64,000 nucleotides of DNA from Rhizophagus irregularis (lineage: Eukaryota > Glomeromycota > Glomeromycetes > Glomerales > Glomeraceae). Shown piece by piece: positions 13,097-24,522 of this stretch (positions within the stretch are counted from its first letter, which is position 1; each line of letters opens with the position of its first letter). Where the stretch lies: NCBI RefSeq assembly GCF_026210795.1, contig NC_089444.1:124001-188000 (forward strand). The letters run 5' to 3'. The notes under the pieces are model-generated. The model saw nothing but the letters and a program-made list of their open reading frames with translations, did no database searches and was not told where the DNA came from. The position numbers were made by a program, and so were the translations under genes.

Positions 13097-15585
13097 CAGT
13101 CTGCCCTCGATATAACGAATTTGGTGTCCGGGCCGATCAGGCCTTCGTAATACAAAAATTTGGTAACACTATAACGAAATATTCGGTATATCATAGCGAA
13201 TAATCGGTATGCCACTATAACGAATTTTCATTATATTATACCGAATATTCATTAAAAATTTATTATTATTTATTTTAAGAGATAACTATAAATAATAAAT
13301 TACGCGATTTTTAAATTTTTAACAACATTTTATTATACTGAATTATTTATGAAAATGTAACAAAAATTGAGCCTCTTAATTACACGAATAAATTTACTCA
13401 ATTATATTAATATAACTATCAAGATTAGTCTGTTTTGCAGAAATAAACCGTTGTTTTAAAGCTTCTTTTTTTAGCTTTTTAACAAATTTCAACTCTTCTT
13501 TTTTTGTATCAAAACCGTCTTCCTGTTGCTCCAAATATAAAATCACCTTATCATAAAATTCAATAGCTTCATTATGAGTAATGGTTGGTAAAGGAATCTC
13601 CTCTACTTCCTCTTCTTGATTATTATTGGGAAGAACGGTTTTCAAAATTTCTTCATTGGATATCATTTCCGTTGTAATTTCTTCCCTATCACATTGAATA
13701 AATTCTTCAGCAGTAAAAGGTTTTTCAAAATCAAGTTTATCAATCAACATTTGAATCTCTTCCAATTCCTTAATATGTGTAAGATAAATTTGAGTATCGG
13801 CATGGTCATTGGAGTCATGGTCATCATGGACATGATCATCATGCTCACGATCATCATCTCTAACTTCGTCTCCATCATCATCTTTAGGCAGGATATCCGC
13901 TTTTAGCCAACAGTTTTCAATGGTAGTTTTTGTAACACTATCCCATGCACGTGCAACATATTTGATGCATTTTTTAATATTAATTTCAACGGGTTCAGTG
14001 CCATATTCATTAAAATTATCATATGATTTGACTCGATTGTGTAAATATAGCTTTCGATATTGTGCCTAAAATAAACAACGAATTTTTAAAATTTCAAGTA
14101 TAAAACATTACTACATTCTGAATTGAATGTTCATTAATTGAAGCTTACCTTGAAGCTATTTATAATACCTTGATCACATGGTTGGAGGTGTGCAGTAGTG
14201 TTTGGAGGAAGAAATTCAAGCGTGATATTTGTAAGGCGTGTGGTTTCAAATAGGGCATGAGTTGGAGCATTGTCGACTAAAAGAAGAATATTTCGACCTT
14301 GTGTTCTCATTCGAGCATCAAGTTTTTTAAGATATTGGTTCCAGATCAAAACTTGCATCCAACTTTTTGGATTCCAGTGATAATCTACTGGAAGAGTTTT
14401 CTTATTGATGTTTTTGAGGGCTCGAGGGTTTTCATATTTGTGTATGAATAATGGACATAATTTTTCACTCCCAGTTGCATTGCAAGTAAGCAAAACAGTT
14501 ACACGATCTTTTGACTGTTTTGTTCCAGAAATTGGGGCATTAGAAATTGTACGACTAGGTCGCATTTTCCAAAAAAGACCTGTCTCATCACAATTAAAGA
14601 TGTCTTCAGGGGCATAATTCTTTAAAACTCTACGAATTTCTTCACGCATTGTATCAAGTTCTTGAACAGGTGCACTTGCTGCTTCTCCATGCATGTTGTA
14701 TTGCCTAAGATTGTGCCGCTTTTTGAAATTGTCAACCCAACCATTTGACCCTTTGAATTTATCTTCTCCACACAAAAAAGCAAGCTCTAAGGCCTTGCTT
14801 GAAAGAATATCATCATTGATGATAAGACTGGCTTGAAGTGCACTTTCTACCCAAAGAGTTAAAGCCTCTTCAATGATAGGAAAAGGAATCTTTTTTTCGC
14901 GTCGTAATCCAGCTTGATGTGAATCAAGATCTACAACAAGCCAACGGTCTTTTTCCTTTAAAATATCACTGATCATTCCTTCACTAACCTCATATTCGTT
15001 GGCTAGTTCTTTTTGTTTTAAGGAGGGAGTAGAAATTTTTTTCAAACAAATTTCTTTCTTTTGTGCTGCTGTAAGAGATTTACGTTTTCTGGGGATTCCA
15101 TTAAGTTGTTTATTACCAGGTTTTACAGATTTGGCTTTTGGCATTTTTAAAAAATATCCAGAGTAACAATGAAGTGTAAAATAAAATATGAAGTATGAAA
15201 GTATCCATTATAAATTAATTTTATGATGTGTGGTTACTACATTGAGAAAATATTTCATGATAAATAGTCCTTTATAGTAAGATTCATTTCGCAAAAATTC
15301 TTCGGTATATTCATAAAAATTCAAAAAATTCGTTATAAAAAATAATTCTTTGGTATATTCATAAAAAAATCAGAAAAAATCCGTTATAAAAAAAATCCGT
15401 TATAAAAAGGATCATTTTATATAAGCATGTTCACACACTTTATTTTGTTAAACGTTGTACGAAATTTAATTAGTAAAGTTTGGTTTGACAAGGTTTTTTT
15501 CATATGTCAAAATCTGTACCACGCTAAAGATCCGCTATATCGTGTTATTCGTTATATCAAAATTCGCTATAAAAAGGGCAGACTG
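13097..15585. mobile_element. Complete Tigger/pogo (Tc1/mariner superfamily) transposon
   Basis: The ends are CAGTCTGCCCTCGATATAAC and, inverted, CAGTCTGCCCTTTTTATAGC. TA is duplicated at 13095-13096 and 15586-15587. The empty site can be read from the surrounding satellite: neighbouring units read ATGTTAGTAGAAGGTGAACG uninterrupted, whereas here the TA is doubled around the element. Subterminal DNA repeats CGTTATA/TATAACG motifs on both sides. The only gene is the minus-strand transposase, which appears complete, making this the best candidate for an active autonomous transposon in the window. Confidence 0.92.
13394..15144 (-). CDS. Tigger/pogo-type transposase (CENP-B/Tc5 HTH, DDE_1), intact
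   Basis: Two exons, 15144..14149 and 14065..13394, separated by an 83-bp GTAAGC...TTTAG intron (14148-14066). They join in phase to give 555 residues without a stop. Residues about 20-65 form a Psq/CENP-B-type helix-turn-helix (KRKSLTAAQKKEICLKK...), followed by a second Tc5-type HTH containing SNGWVDNFKKRHNLRQ. The DDE core shows FNCDETGLFWK (Asp186), LLLVDNAPTHA (Asp291) and QPCDQGIINSFK (Asp324), i.e. 32 residues between the second and third acid. Exon 2 carries a His/Asp-rich stretch (DDHVHDDHD) and a Lys-rich end. It should catalyse cut-and-paste transposition of its own TA-flanked element. The start is the first ATG, followed by a basic region usual for the family. Confidence 0.9.
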
Positions 15586-15587
15586 TA

Positions 15588-15985
15588 GAAGGTAAATGTT
15601 AATAAAAATAAATATTAGTAAGTAGGAGAATAACGTTAGTGAAAGGAAAGAAATGGTAAAAATATGTTAGTAAGGAGTGTTAATAGAAGAAAAGAAAGAA
15701 AAAATGTTAGTAGAAGGTGAACGTTAATAAAAATATATGTTAGTAAGAGGATAATGTTAGTTGGAAGAAAGAAATGGTAAAAATATGTTAGTAAGGAGTA
15801 TTAATAGAAGAAAAGAAAGAAAAAATGTTAGTAGAAGGCGAACGTTAATAAAAATATATGTTAGTAAGAGGATAATGTTAGTTGGAGGAAAGAAATGGTA
15901 GAAATATGTTAGTAGAAGTGTTAATAGAAGAAAAAGAAAGAAATGTGAAAGAAAATGTTAAGAGTGTTAATAAAAAATGTTTACA
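15588..15985. repeat. Purine-rich GTTAGTA tandem repeat, right part
   Basis: Units of roughly 125 bp (for example from 15700 and 15820) contain AATGTTAGTAGAAGG, ATATGTTAGTAAGAGG and GAAAGAAATGGTA. They continue the tract at 12851-13094 and were one array before the Tigger insertion. Confidence 0.75.
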
Positions 15986-15989
15986 ATAT

Positions 15990-16590
15990 GAAAAGAGAAA
16001 TGTAATATTAGTAAAATATACTTTTATTTATTTCTAATAAAAAGATATATCAGATATGTTAATTATAAATATTTCATAATAAGTAAAAATTATAGTAAAT
16101 ATTAGAATTTGTTTTAAATATAATTTATATAAAAAGGTGAAACCGCGAAAGAAAAGTTTTGGAAAAAAAAAACAAATAATAATATAATCATCATGTGATC
16201 ATGTGATCACTTGATAACAATAGGTTACTTCATAATTGATTGATCAGCATTTTTGATCACATGTTTTATTAGTTGGTGTAACCCAATCAGATGTGTACCA
16301 GCAAAACTGTTAGTCCATTGATTGATCGGCTAACCCCTAATAATTATTGTTTTTGATTGGCCAGATTGGTCAATGTCAATGTATCTAAACGCTTCGATAG
16401 AAATGTTATTAATATTGCTGAAATATTTTATTTATAATTCACAATTACATTAATTTTAATATTTAATTTTAATATTTAATATTTAAAAGATTATCTTCAG
16501 CTTTTAACCCCTTTTTTGCTCTTATAATATCTATAAAATAATAAAAATTAGATTAAATTAGGAATAATTAATTAATAATATTTATAGTTA
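15990..16590. other. Spacer, no gene
   Basis: AT-rich DNA. The only notable feature is a cluster of TGATCA/ATGTGATC palindromes at about 16190-16265 (CATGTGATCATGTGATCAC). No element ends were found. Confidence 0.5.
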
Positions 16591-18104
16591 TTACTTACTA
16601 TCATTATTTCTTCTTTTATTAGCTTTAATAAACATACTAGTTTGCCTTTTTGTTACAGTATTAAGTGTCTTTCTAATAGAATTGATATCATTATTAAAAT
16701 CTTTCATTTCATTATCATTATCTTGAATTTCATCATTATCATCTTGCATTTTATCATTATTCTCCTTAATTTTCTTATTAAAGTTACGCAATTCTTTAAA
16801 GAAATCTTGATGTACATAATATACAATACTATGTCTAATTCCTTTAGTAACTTTTAAATTTCCATACTTTAAAAATCTTGAAGAAAATACTAAAACTTGT
16901 CCTGGTCTAATTTTAACAACAAGTTTTATTTTCTGGAAAGCATATTTCACCACCTTCAAAATCACCTAAAACAACTAAAAAAGCTAAAGAATTCTTATGA
17001 TCATTTTTATCTAAATGATATTTGCTAATAATATTATAATTTATAGAAATCATTGGAAAAATTCCAAATGATCTTGGTGCAAATGGACCCCAATTTAATT
17101 GACTTAACTTTTTATAAAAATCATTATAATAATTTTGAGCAAATCGGTTAATGCTATCTGATAATGGTTTAAGAGCCAGGATTAATTTGTCAACACATTC
17201 TTGATGGTTAGTATTATGTGTACTAGCCATATTAGAACTAGTGTAAGGAAGAGTATTATTCCTTGCAAATGCTCCAAAATTCTCAGCAAATCTTTCCCAA
17301 AATTCATTACTTCGGTGAGATGCATTATCTAATGTGTGAAAATAATAATCATTTATGGCAACTGCTGCTTGAGTAATAGCATCTTGATCATCAAGTTTCT
17401 CCAAATGAACTAAAGTTTGATGATCCTGATTTACAATGCATTTAGCTTTTACCATATATTCAAATTCTTTTAGTTCATCTAACGAATTAGGATTTGAATT
17501 ATTTTGCAGAAAATTGTTAATTGAATTGTTGTTGTTAAGAAGACTTTTAAGATAACGTATAACATTTCTTCTCTTTATTGGACTTTTCATACCTAACCAT
17601 TGGCCAAAAGCAATCCACTTACCATCACCAGGTAAATAATTATTTGCTTTTTTATTAAGGATATGATCTATTAATATAATATAATTCAAAGGAATTTCAG
17701 ATATACTATTATTTTTATTTTTAATTCTTGCTTCTCTAATTAAAGTTCCAATAAACAGATTTTTTTTAAAGATTCCTTGCTGAATTTTTGTCGCTTTAGA
17801 TGGTATTCTATCTGATGGGCTAAGTGGAATATTTGTCCATTGATTTTTTATATAAAGTAATTCTTCAGAAGCGTTTAATTTTCTAGTAGTACTTTGCGTT
17901 CTGTGCTAAATATATAAAAAATAAAAAAATGTTTAAATGTTTAAATGTTTATAAAACTAAAGAGTTAATGCATCCATATCTGATATGATAACATACTTTA
18001 TTTTTATTAAAAATTAAATTTTTTTCAATCTTTTGTTTTTTATTAGCATTTTCACGAACATGTCTAGATCTTTTTTTTGTTTCAGTTACTGATTCTTTAT
18101 ACAT
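16591..18104 (-). pseudogene. TET/JBP-like 2-oxoglutarate/Fe(II) dioxygenase gene with one frameshift
   Basis: Exon 1 (18104..17997) starts MYKESVTETKKRS; a GTATGT...TTTAG intron of 91 bp leads in phase to exon 2 (17905..16591). The C-terminal half fits the TET/JBP fold: NWGPFAPRSFGIFP, YHLDKND (HxD iron motif), LVVLGDFEGGE, then KIRPGQVLVFSSRFL and KGIRHSIVYYVHQ. One extra base in an A run (TTTT at 16924-16927 on +) shifts the frame between FPENK and LVVKIRPGQ, so the product is cut before the last part of the core. At the place where I expect the distal iron His (the L-x-H-x-N position) this copy has Tyr (FLKYGN). The tail is a low-complexity Asp/Asn/Lys coil. Family members oxidise methylated pyrimidines in DNA or RNA. 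Assignment is by motif only; another double-stranded beta-helix oxygenase is possible. Confidence 0.62.
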
Positions 18105-18721
18105 TTTAATTAGTTTTATTATTTGAAAAATAATAATAAATTTGAAGTAAATTGTTTTAATTTAGCAGAAAAAATAACTGAAAAGTATATTTATATGCAA
18201 ATGTTCCGTTAATACATACATTTGCAGGTCAGATGACCATAGTAAAATTCATTTTATGTGATATTATACATAAATTATTTGATATTATATTTTATAAAAT
18301 GTAAAATTTATCCTTTATTAAAAGTTAGAGATTTTTATAACACAACATACTTTGCTAAAAATAGGTGTTTTTTTGATATATATTTGTAGTATTTCTAAAG
18401 GCCTTACAAAACCCCTACAAGAATATTTTGTAATGTATTACAACCATGTTATCTAGGCTTATAATTTTATCTCAACATGCTCGTAATTATTTTTTTATAG
18501 TTTTGTTATGCATTTTGAAATAGGTTTGAGATAATTATTTATTATTTAAACAATAGTTCTGTAATATTTTTTTAATTAGCCTGAATAATCACGCAATATT
18601 TTTGTAATGATTTTGTAATAGGTTTTTAATTAATATTTTATTAATCGTGCAATCTTTATATATATATTTATATTATGTACATAATACACAATTTCTCATC
18701 GTATTACACTTTTCACATGAC
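18105..18721. other. Upstream region of the oxygenase gene, no gene seen
   Basis: AT-rich DNA with no recognisable gene or repeat; it presumably contains the promoter of the minus-strand oxygenase gene. Confidence 0.45.
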
Positions 18722-21665
18722 CCTACCACTTATCCAAAGCACTAAACCTACAAAATAAACAAGAGAGAATTATTAAACCATTTCTTTGATTAAAAACAAA
18801 TTGTAAAAATAAGATTTATTACCTTTGAAACTTCAGTTATTGGTGTCCTTGAAACCTGCCGATACCTAAAAATTATTAAGAAACTTAATACAGTAAATAT
18901 ATCGTTAAAAATTATGGTGATATTTACCTTCAAAGCCTATCATCGGTAGCCTGGAAACACTGAAACCTACAAAAATTTAAGAAACAAAAAAGGGAATCTT
19001 TAATAAATTTTCCAATAAAATATTAAAAAAAAATTGGTTTGAAATCTTCGAAACTTACCATATGACCAAGAATCGTAAACCAGTCCCTACAAAAAAAAAG
19101 AAAAAATAAAAATTAAACTTATTTTCTTTGAATTTTCTTTTTTTTAAAAAAATCTTATTAGTAGAAACCGTTACCAACGTTTTTAAAGGAATTTTTGAAA
19201 GCGTTCTAAAGCCTACCTTCAGGATTTCGGTAATGAAGTCAGAGCTGGATTGAGATTTAAACGAGGCTATAAGGGTTCTGATACTTCAAAATTAGAACTG
19301 ACCGTCTAAAAAAAATGAAGAAAACAAAACGTCAGTAAAGTAGTAAACGTTTCGTTAAGGTAAGTTAAAAACTTCTACAACTCCCTTACCAAAATCCTGC
19401 ATGTCCAAATATCCAAGGAATCGGCTGTTTACAAAACAAATAAACGATCATTCGTTAAAAAGAATCAATACGAAGTAAAATAAAAACTTCTCCTCAACTA
19501 ATTTTTTACGTGTTCAAATACCGGTCGTCTACAAAAGAAAAAAACTAAAACGTTAAAAACGTTTTGTTGAAAGAAATAAATTTTAAAAAAATTATTTTGA
19601 ATCTCTTACCACATTCTACGCATCTAAAAAAAGAGCGAAACGGTGAAATCGAAACTTTAATGAAATGTTTTGCTAAAGTAACATTCAAAAAAAGTATTTC
19701 AGATCTCCTACCGAAAGTCTATCTACACGATCAAAGATTCAGACCTAAAAAAAAGGTAAAATCGAAACGTTAGTAAAACGCTTCATTAAAAATTAAATTC
19801 AAGAAAAAAAAATTTTGGATTTTTATACCAAAATTCTACGCGTCAAAATACCTAGCCGTTGTAAACAGTCGAATATCAAGCATGAAAAGATGATAAAATT
19901 CAACCACCAAATGTAATTGCCAAATATTAAGAGCGAACAAATTAATTATGAATTGGCGTAGATGGATAAATAATTGGCCGAAAAGGGTAAACATTTAGGA
20001 AGAGTAATGATCTACATGATGTAATATTTGTCGAATGATTGACAAAGAACCAATAGAATAATTAGAGTCGATCAATTGCGACTTAGCAATCTTTAACAAT
20101 AAGAACAATTAGAAAGAATAATTATAAGCCACAAAAGATAGATTATAAGCAAAACATATAAAGCGAATTAAAAGAACATATAAAATAATGTCAAAAAGAT
20201 TAAAGAACATAAAATAATATAAAAGATAATATAAAAAGATAGTATAAAGATGGAATATTAAAAAGAACATATATAAAAAATAGCATATTAAAAGATAGCG
20301 TATTTAAAATATAGATAGCATATTAGAAAGATAGTTCAAAGATAATATATAAAAAGAACATAAAAGATAGTATATAGATAACATATATTAGAATAGAAAG
20401 AATTATAAAATTTGTATAAATAGAGAGCGGAATTCAAAGTAATTCCACAGTTCTCATCCACAGAACTCAATAAAAATATAAGTTTCATTTAATTATTTGT
20501 TAGTAAAGTTTAATGTTAATTGAAGGAAATAATTCGTAGCGAGAGCTATCGAAGTTTGAAATTAAAGGTAAAAAGTGGATATAATTTGGGAAAAATTTAG
20601 AGAAGTTAATTTTATTTTATATCGTTTGATGTTTTATATTACTAACTCTATTTATGTCGTGAACCAAGAAACAAGAATGTTGTTGTATGTTGTTTGATTA
20701 TGTCATTGATTATTTGTTTGTTCGTTTAATTGTTCGTTCGTGCGATTATTCGTTCGTTCGACCATGAGAATGCCCGTTCGATGTGGCAACTCTGTAAATT
20801 GATGACAGAGGGAATTGGGGGATCTCACCGTCTAAAAAAAATATAAATAAAATAAAAACATTAGTAAAAATGTCTCGTTAAAAAAAATGAATTTAAAAAA
20901 ACTTATCCCCTACTGAAATCTACATCCAACATTTTCGAAATTGTTGTTCAGCTCTAACCTTTTAAGAACATTATTTACAAGTATAAAAGTATAACGAGAT
21001 TGATATTATTATTACGTTAAAATAAAAAGCTTAAAGGTATAAAAAGAAACATACCAAAGTCTGCGCGTCCAAAGATCCCAAAGAAACCTAAAAAACTGAA
21101 ATTTCATTAAAGAATAATTTAAAATGAAAGTTTTATTTTAAAAAAGGAATTCTTAAAAAGAATTTACCACGTTAAAAAAGTCCAAGTTAAAATAAAGGAA
21201 AAAAAACTTCGTCTTTTCTTGTCAAATCCCGCATTTCAAAGATCTGAGCTACTGTACCAAAGAACGCGTTACCTAAAGTTAAATAAAAAAGAAATAATAA
21301 TTCCAAAGTTCATTAAAAAAATTAATTTTTTTTAAAATAAGCCCAAAGTCCCATGCTTTCTTACCAAATTCTCACGCATCCGAAGGCCGAAATGAGGATG
21401 AAACCTAAAAAAAAGAAATGTTAAATACTAAAGACAAAAAATGACAACAAAACTAAAACAAAAATTGAAATAAACACTCACCCGACTGGCTAAAAAAAAA
21501 TTGAAACTGATAACTACAAAAAAAAGAGGAAAAAAAATTGGAAAAAAAATATTGATAAAAAAAACTAAAAAAAGTTTAAAAATAAAGTTTCAAAGCGAAA
21601 CTTACCTATCCAATATCTTGGTATCTACGCATTGATCCTGGCCAAAATTAACAATAACTACAATA
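18722..21665 (-). repeat. Exon-like cassette array with splice signals (second locus)
   Basis: On the minus strand, segments begin after TTTTTTGTAG or TTTTTAG and end before GTA donors. Clear cases lie at about 18726-18746, 18829-18870, 18929-18966, 19062-19089 (GGACTGGTTTACGATTCTTG...), 19207-19308, 19508-19531, 20890-20910, 21054-21098 and 21364-21408. Spacer hairpins such as AACGTTAGTAAACGTTTCG lie between. The middle (about 19870-20830) is not array: it is a GATAGTATAAA-like AT/purine tract (20140-20400) and a GTTCGTTCG low-complexity stretch (20715-20765). The array is interrupted at 21738 by a DDE element and a last unit reappears at 27145-27170. Confidence 0.65.
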
Positions 21666-22086
21666 AAAAAAAGGAAAAAAAAATTAATAAAAAAAAATAT
21701 TATTAAAATAAAATAAATAAATAAAACGAAATAAATATGGTGCAAGTAAACTATACTCGACAATCACGTGATTATGTTTCAATTTTCTGGCGCAAAGTTT
21801 GATATCACGTGACCAGATATTGTCCAATAAAAAATGATTATTTTTACATGTTACACTGTTCGTACATGTCAAAACGAAAAATTTTATTCATTTCAATATT
21901 TGAATTACATGGTATTGTAATGCTAAAAATACATATTAGTTTAATATTAACTAATCAAGAAAGTCATTAATGAAGGTGAATTATGAATAAATATTATAAA
22001 ACTAAAAATTATTAGTCCATTAATCCATTAATCTTTCAATATTTTTGGGTAATCGACGATGCGATTTGTATTTATTAACAGCCCAC

Positions 22087-24223
22087 TCAGCAGTTCTGCC
22101 CTCCAATCCTTTGTTGTACCAGGACTTGGACTTTTCTCATTAAATCCGCAAAATTATAACTGCATATTCGTCTGGTCTCTCGTTTTGCAAAACCCCAGTA
22201 TCGCTCTATAAAATTGCACTCACAATGGAATTTTGGGTAACGTTCAAAAATATGGCCCTTTTTGATAATTGCCTCTTCTAATATTGACCGTTGTTCACAA
22301 AAATCTGGTTGCAGTGACATAATGCTTCATGCACAACAGTCTATTCTTTCTGGGTTAATATCATCATGTTTTCCAGAACATTGCTCACACATCAGGCGAA
22401 TTCCTTTTGTTGGCCAAAGATTACGTTCTTTAAGCACTTGCTTAATACCCTTTTGTTGTCCTTTCAGTTTATGATTATTCGGAAATATCATAGATTGTGC
22501 ACATCTCTCATCATGCTCATTAATATACCAACCATCACGCATCTTAGGCTGGGCTCCTCCAGGACTTAAATTCATTTTTGATGCAATAAGTGCATCAGCA
22601 GCCATTGCATTATGGTTTGTTGATTGATCAAAACAAAAAACACCAATACATCCAGGATGTAATAACTCGAATATTGGAATTGCTTGATGTACCAGCTAAA
22701 GTAAACGAAAAAAATTTAATTTTTGATTTTTTTTCTTATTCATTAAATGGTAAAATTAAAGAAAAATAACCTGATCTAACATATGTTCCGATTTCCAATA
22801 CCCATCTGTTTGTATAAATCGAAGAACAAAAGCTTCTTTATTCCCAATATGTGGATTTGCTTGCAATTGTTCATTGGATACTGTAATAATCCATGACATG
22901 AACAAAGAAAAGCTGAAACCATAATTAATCGCCCAATATGTTTTGAGCGTAAAATATCCTCATCCTCTCTTATCCAAATTTTCTGCTGCCCATCATTTGC
23001 ATAGAAGTGGCATTCGTGATGTGTTACTTGCACCAATTCTTTCTCTCCCGGTTTAAGCTGAGGTTCCAAAACAACATCCAACATATCACCATCAAAATCT
23101 TTCATAGATTTCCTATATTCAAACATTCTCTTTAACTACTCATTTCTATATGCCACCACATTTGACCTCTCATGCCCATCATAATAAACTCCTTTTTTTT
23201 TTCGTCATATTTGAATTCCCATTTATGCATATAATTTTGACAGGTTTTTTCGCAAATTGTGTCCTTTTTGATGTGTCCTGTCAACTTTGGAAACACTGTT
23301 TCTTCAATATAAAATTTTAAGTTTCTTGGAGAATGTAATTCCGGTGCTTACTGTCATAACCATATAAGGCATTCTTCCTTAAAATCTTCATCATCTACCA
23401 AACTTTCTAATTTTGTATGTTTTCCTTGACGATAAACAAGAAGTTCTCCTGTTCATAAAAAGTGAGTTCCCCATTTCCGGATACATCGTGCCATATAGTC
23501 ACCTTTATTCCATACAATTTGTGCAATATTATTGCTGGCATTCATTTTACCTTCTCCATCTAACAACAACTGAATGAATCTGCGTATACTTAGACATCGT
23601 AGATAATTATAGGTAAAGATTTTTTCATTATCCTTTGCAGATTTTGATATAATACATTGCTGATTTATTTCTTTTAATCGTATATGTAGATTATCAACGG
23701 AAAATAGTGGACTTTTTATAATTTCTGAAAATAGAGATGAAGATGATCGTGATGGAGATGATTGTGATGGAGATGATCGTGATTGAGATGATCTTGGTGA
23801 ATACAATGTTTCTGAACTTTTAAAAAATGTATCAAGAGTCTTCATTCCTTTTGTCTCATTTTCTAATTTCTGTTTTTCTTTTCCTTTTCTCCATACTGTA
23901 GTCCTCGAATTTCCTGTATATACTGCTCTGATATTATGATCAGCATCCTTGTGCCAGTGAAGAGCCTCGGTAATAAGCCTCTTCCCTACTTTATCAAATT
24001 TTTTCAATTCTTCTCCTGTCCAACCAATAATTTCATCATCTAACCATTCTTCACTTTCTATCCATTCTTCAATAATATTATTTTCCATCCATTTTTCATT
24101 TTTAACAGCCTCTATTTCTTCTGTAACAATATCTTCTATGATAACTTGATCTTGAGATACATAACGACCTTTTTTCCTAGGTATCTTACTAACTTGTTAT
24201 TGTCGTTTTGTTTTACGTGGCAT
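22087..24223 (-). pseudogene. DDE transposase of the 5.4-kb element, broken
   Basis: The frame starts MPRKTKRQ at 24223 and meets TAA at codon 9 (24197-24199), then stays open to 23453 (WLDDEIIGWTGEELKKF...; the SPSQSSPSRSSSS linker). Further stops follow RKWGTHFL and CLIWL. Downstream blocks keep family motifs: YYDGHERSNVVAYR (first Asp, about 23150-23190), CIGVFCFDQSTNHN (second Asp, about 22620-22660), LSPGGAQPKMRDGWY, and YPKFHCECNFIERYWG (catalytic Glu, about 22210). This Asp-Asp-Glu layout with a P-K-F-H-C-E-x-N-F-I-E end, plus the TA duplication, points to the IS630/Tc1/mariner superfamily; the exact family name is not certain. At least four stops make it inactive. Confidence 0.72.
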
Positions 24224-24522
24224 CAGTAAAGCCAGATCAAAATTTTCTCATTTGCATGTGATGATTTTCTCATGATTCAGGGGTTTTCTTATTGTTGGGG
24301 AATTTTCTCATGATCAAATGAATGCGATAATTCGGGCCAGCGCTAAAATATCATAATTTTGGCCCGAATTATAAAAAATTTTGACCAATAAGATAGTGCT
24401 CACATGATTCGATTTGTTTCAAATTTAGGCCGATCATATAAAAATCACTCAGGTTTAAGCGCCTATAACTTTTTATACAGATATTTTTTCAAAAATCTGA
24501 CCGGTAATTTGATAGTACTTGT

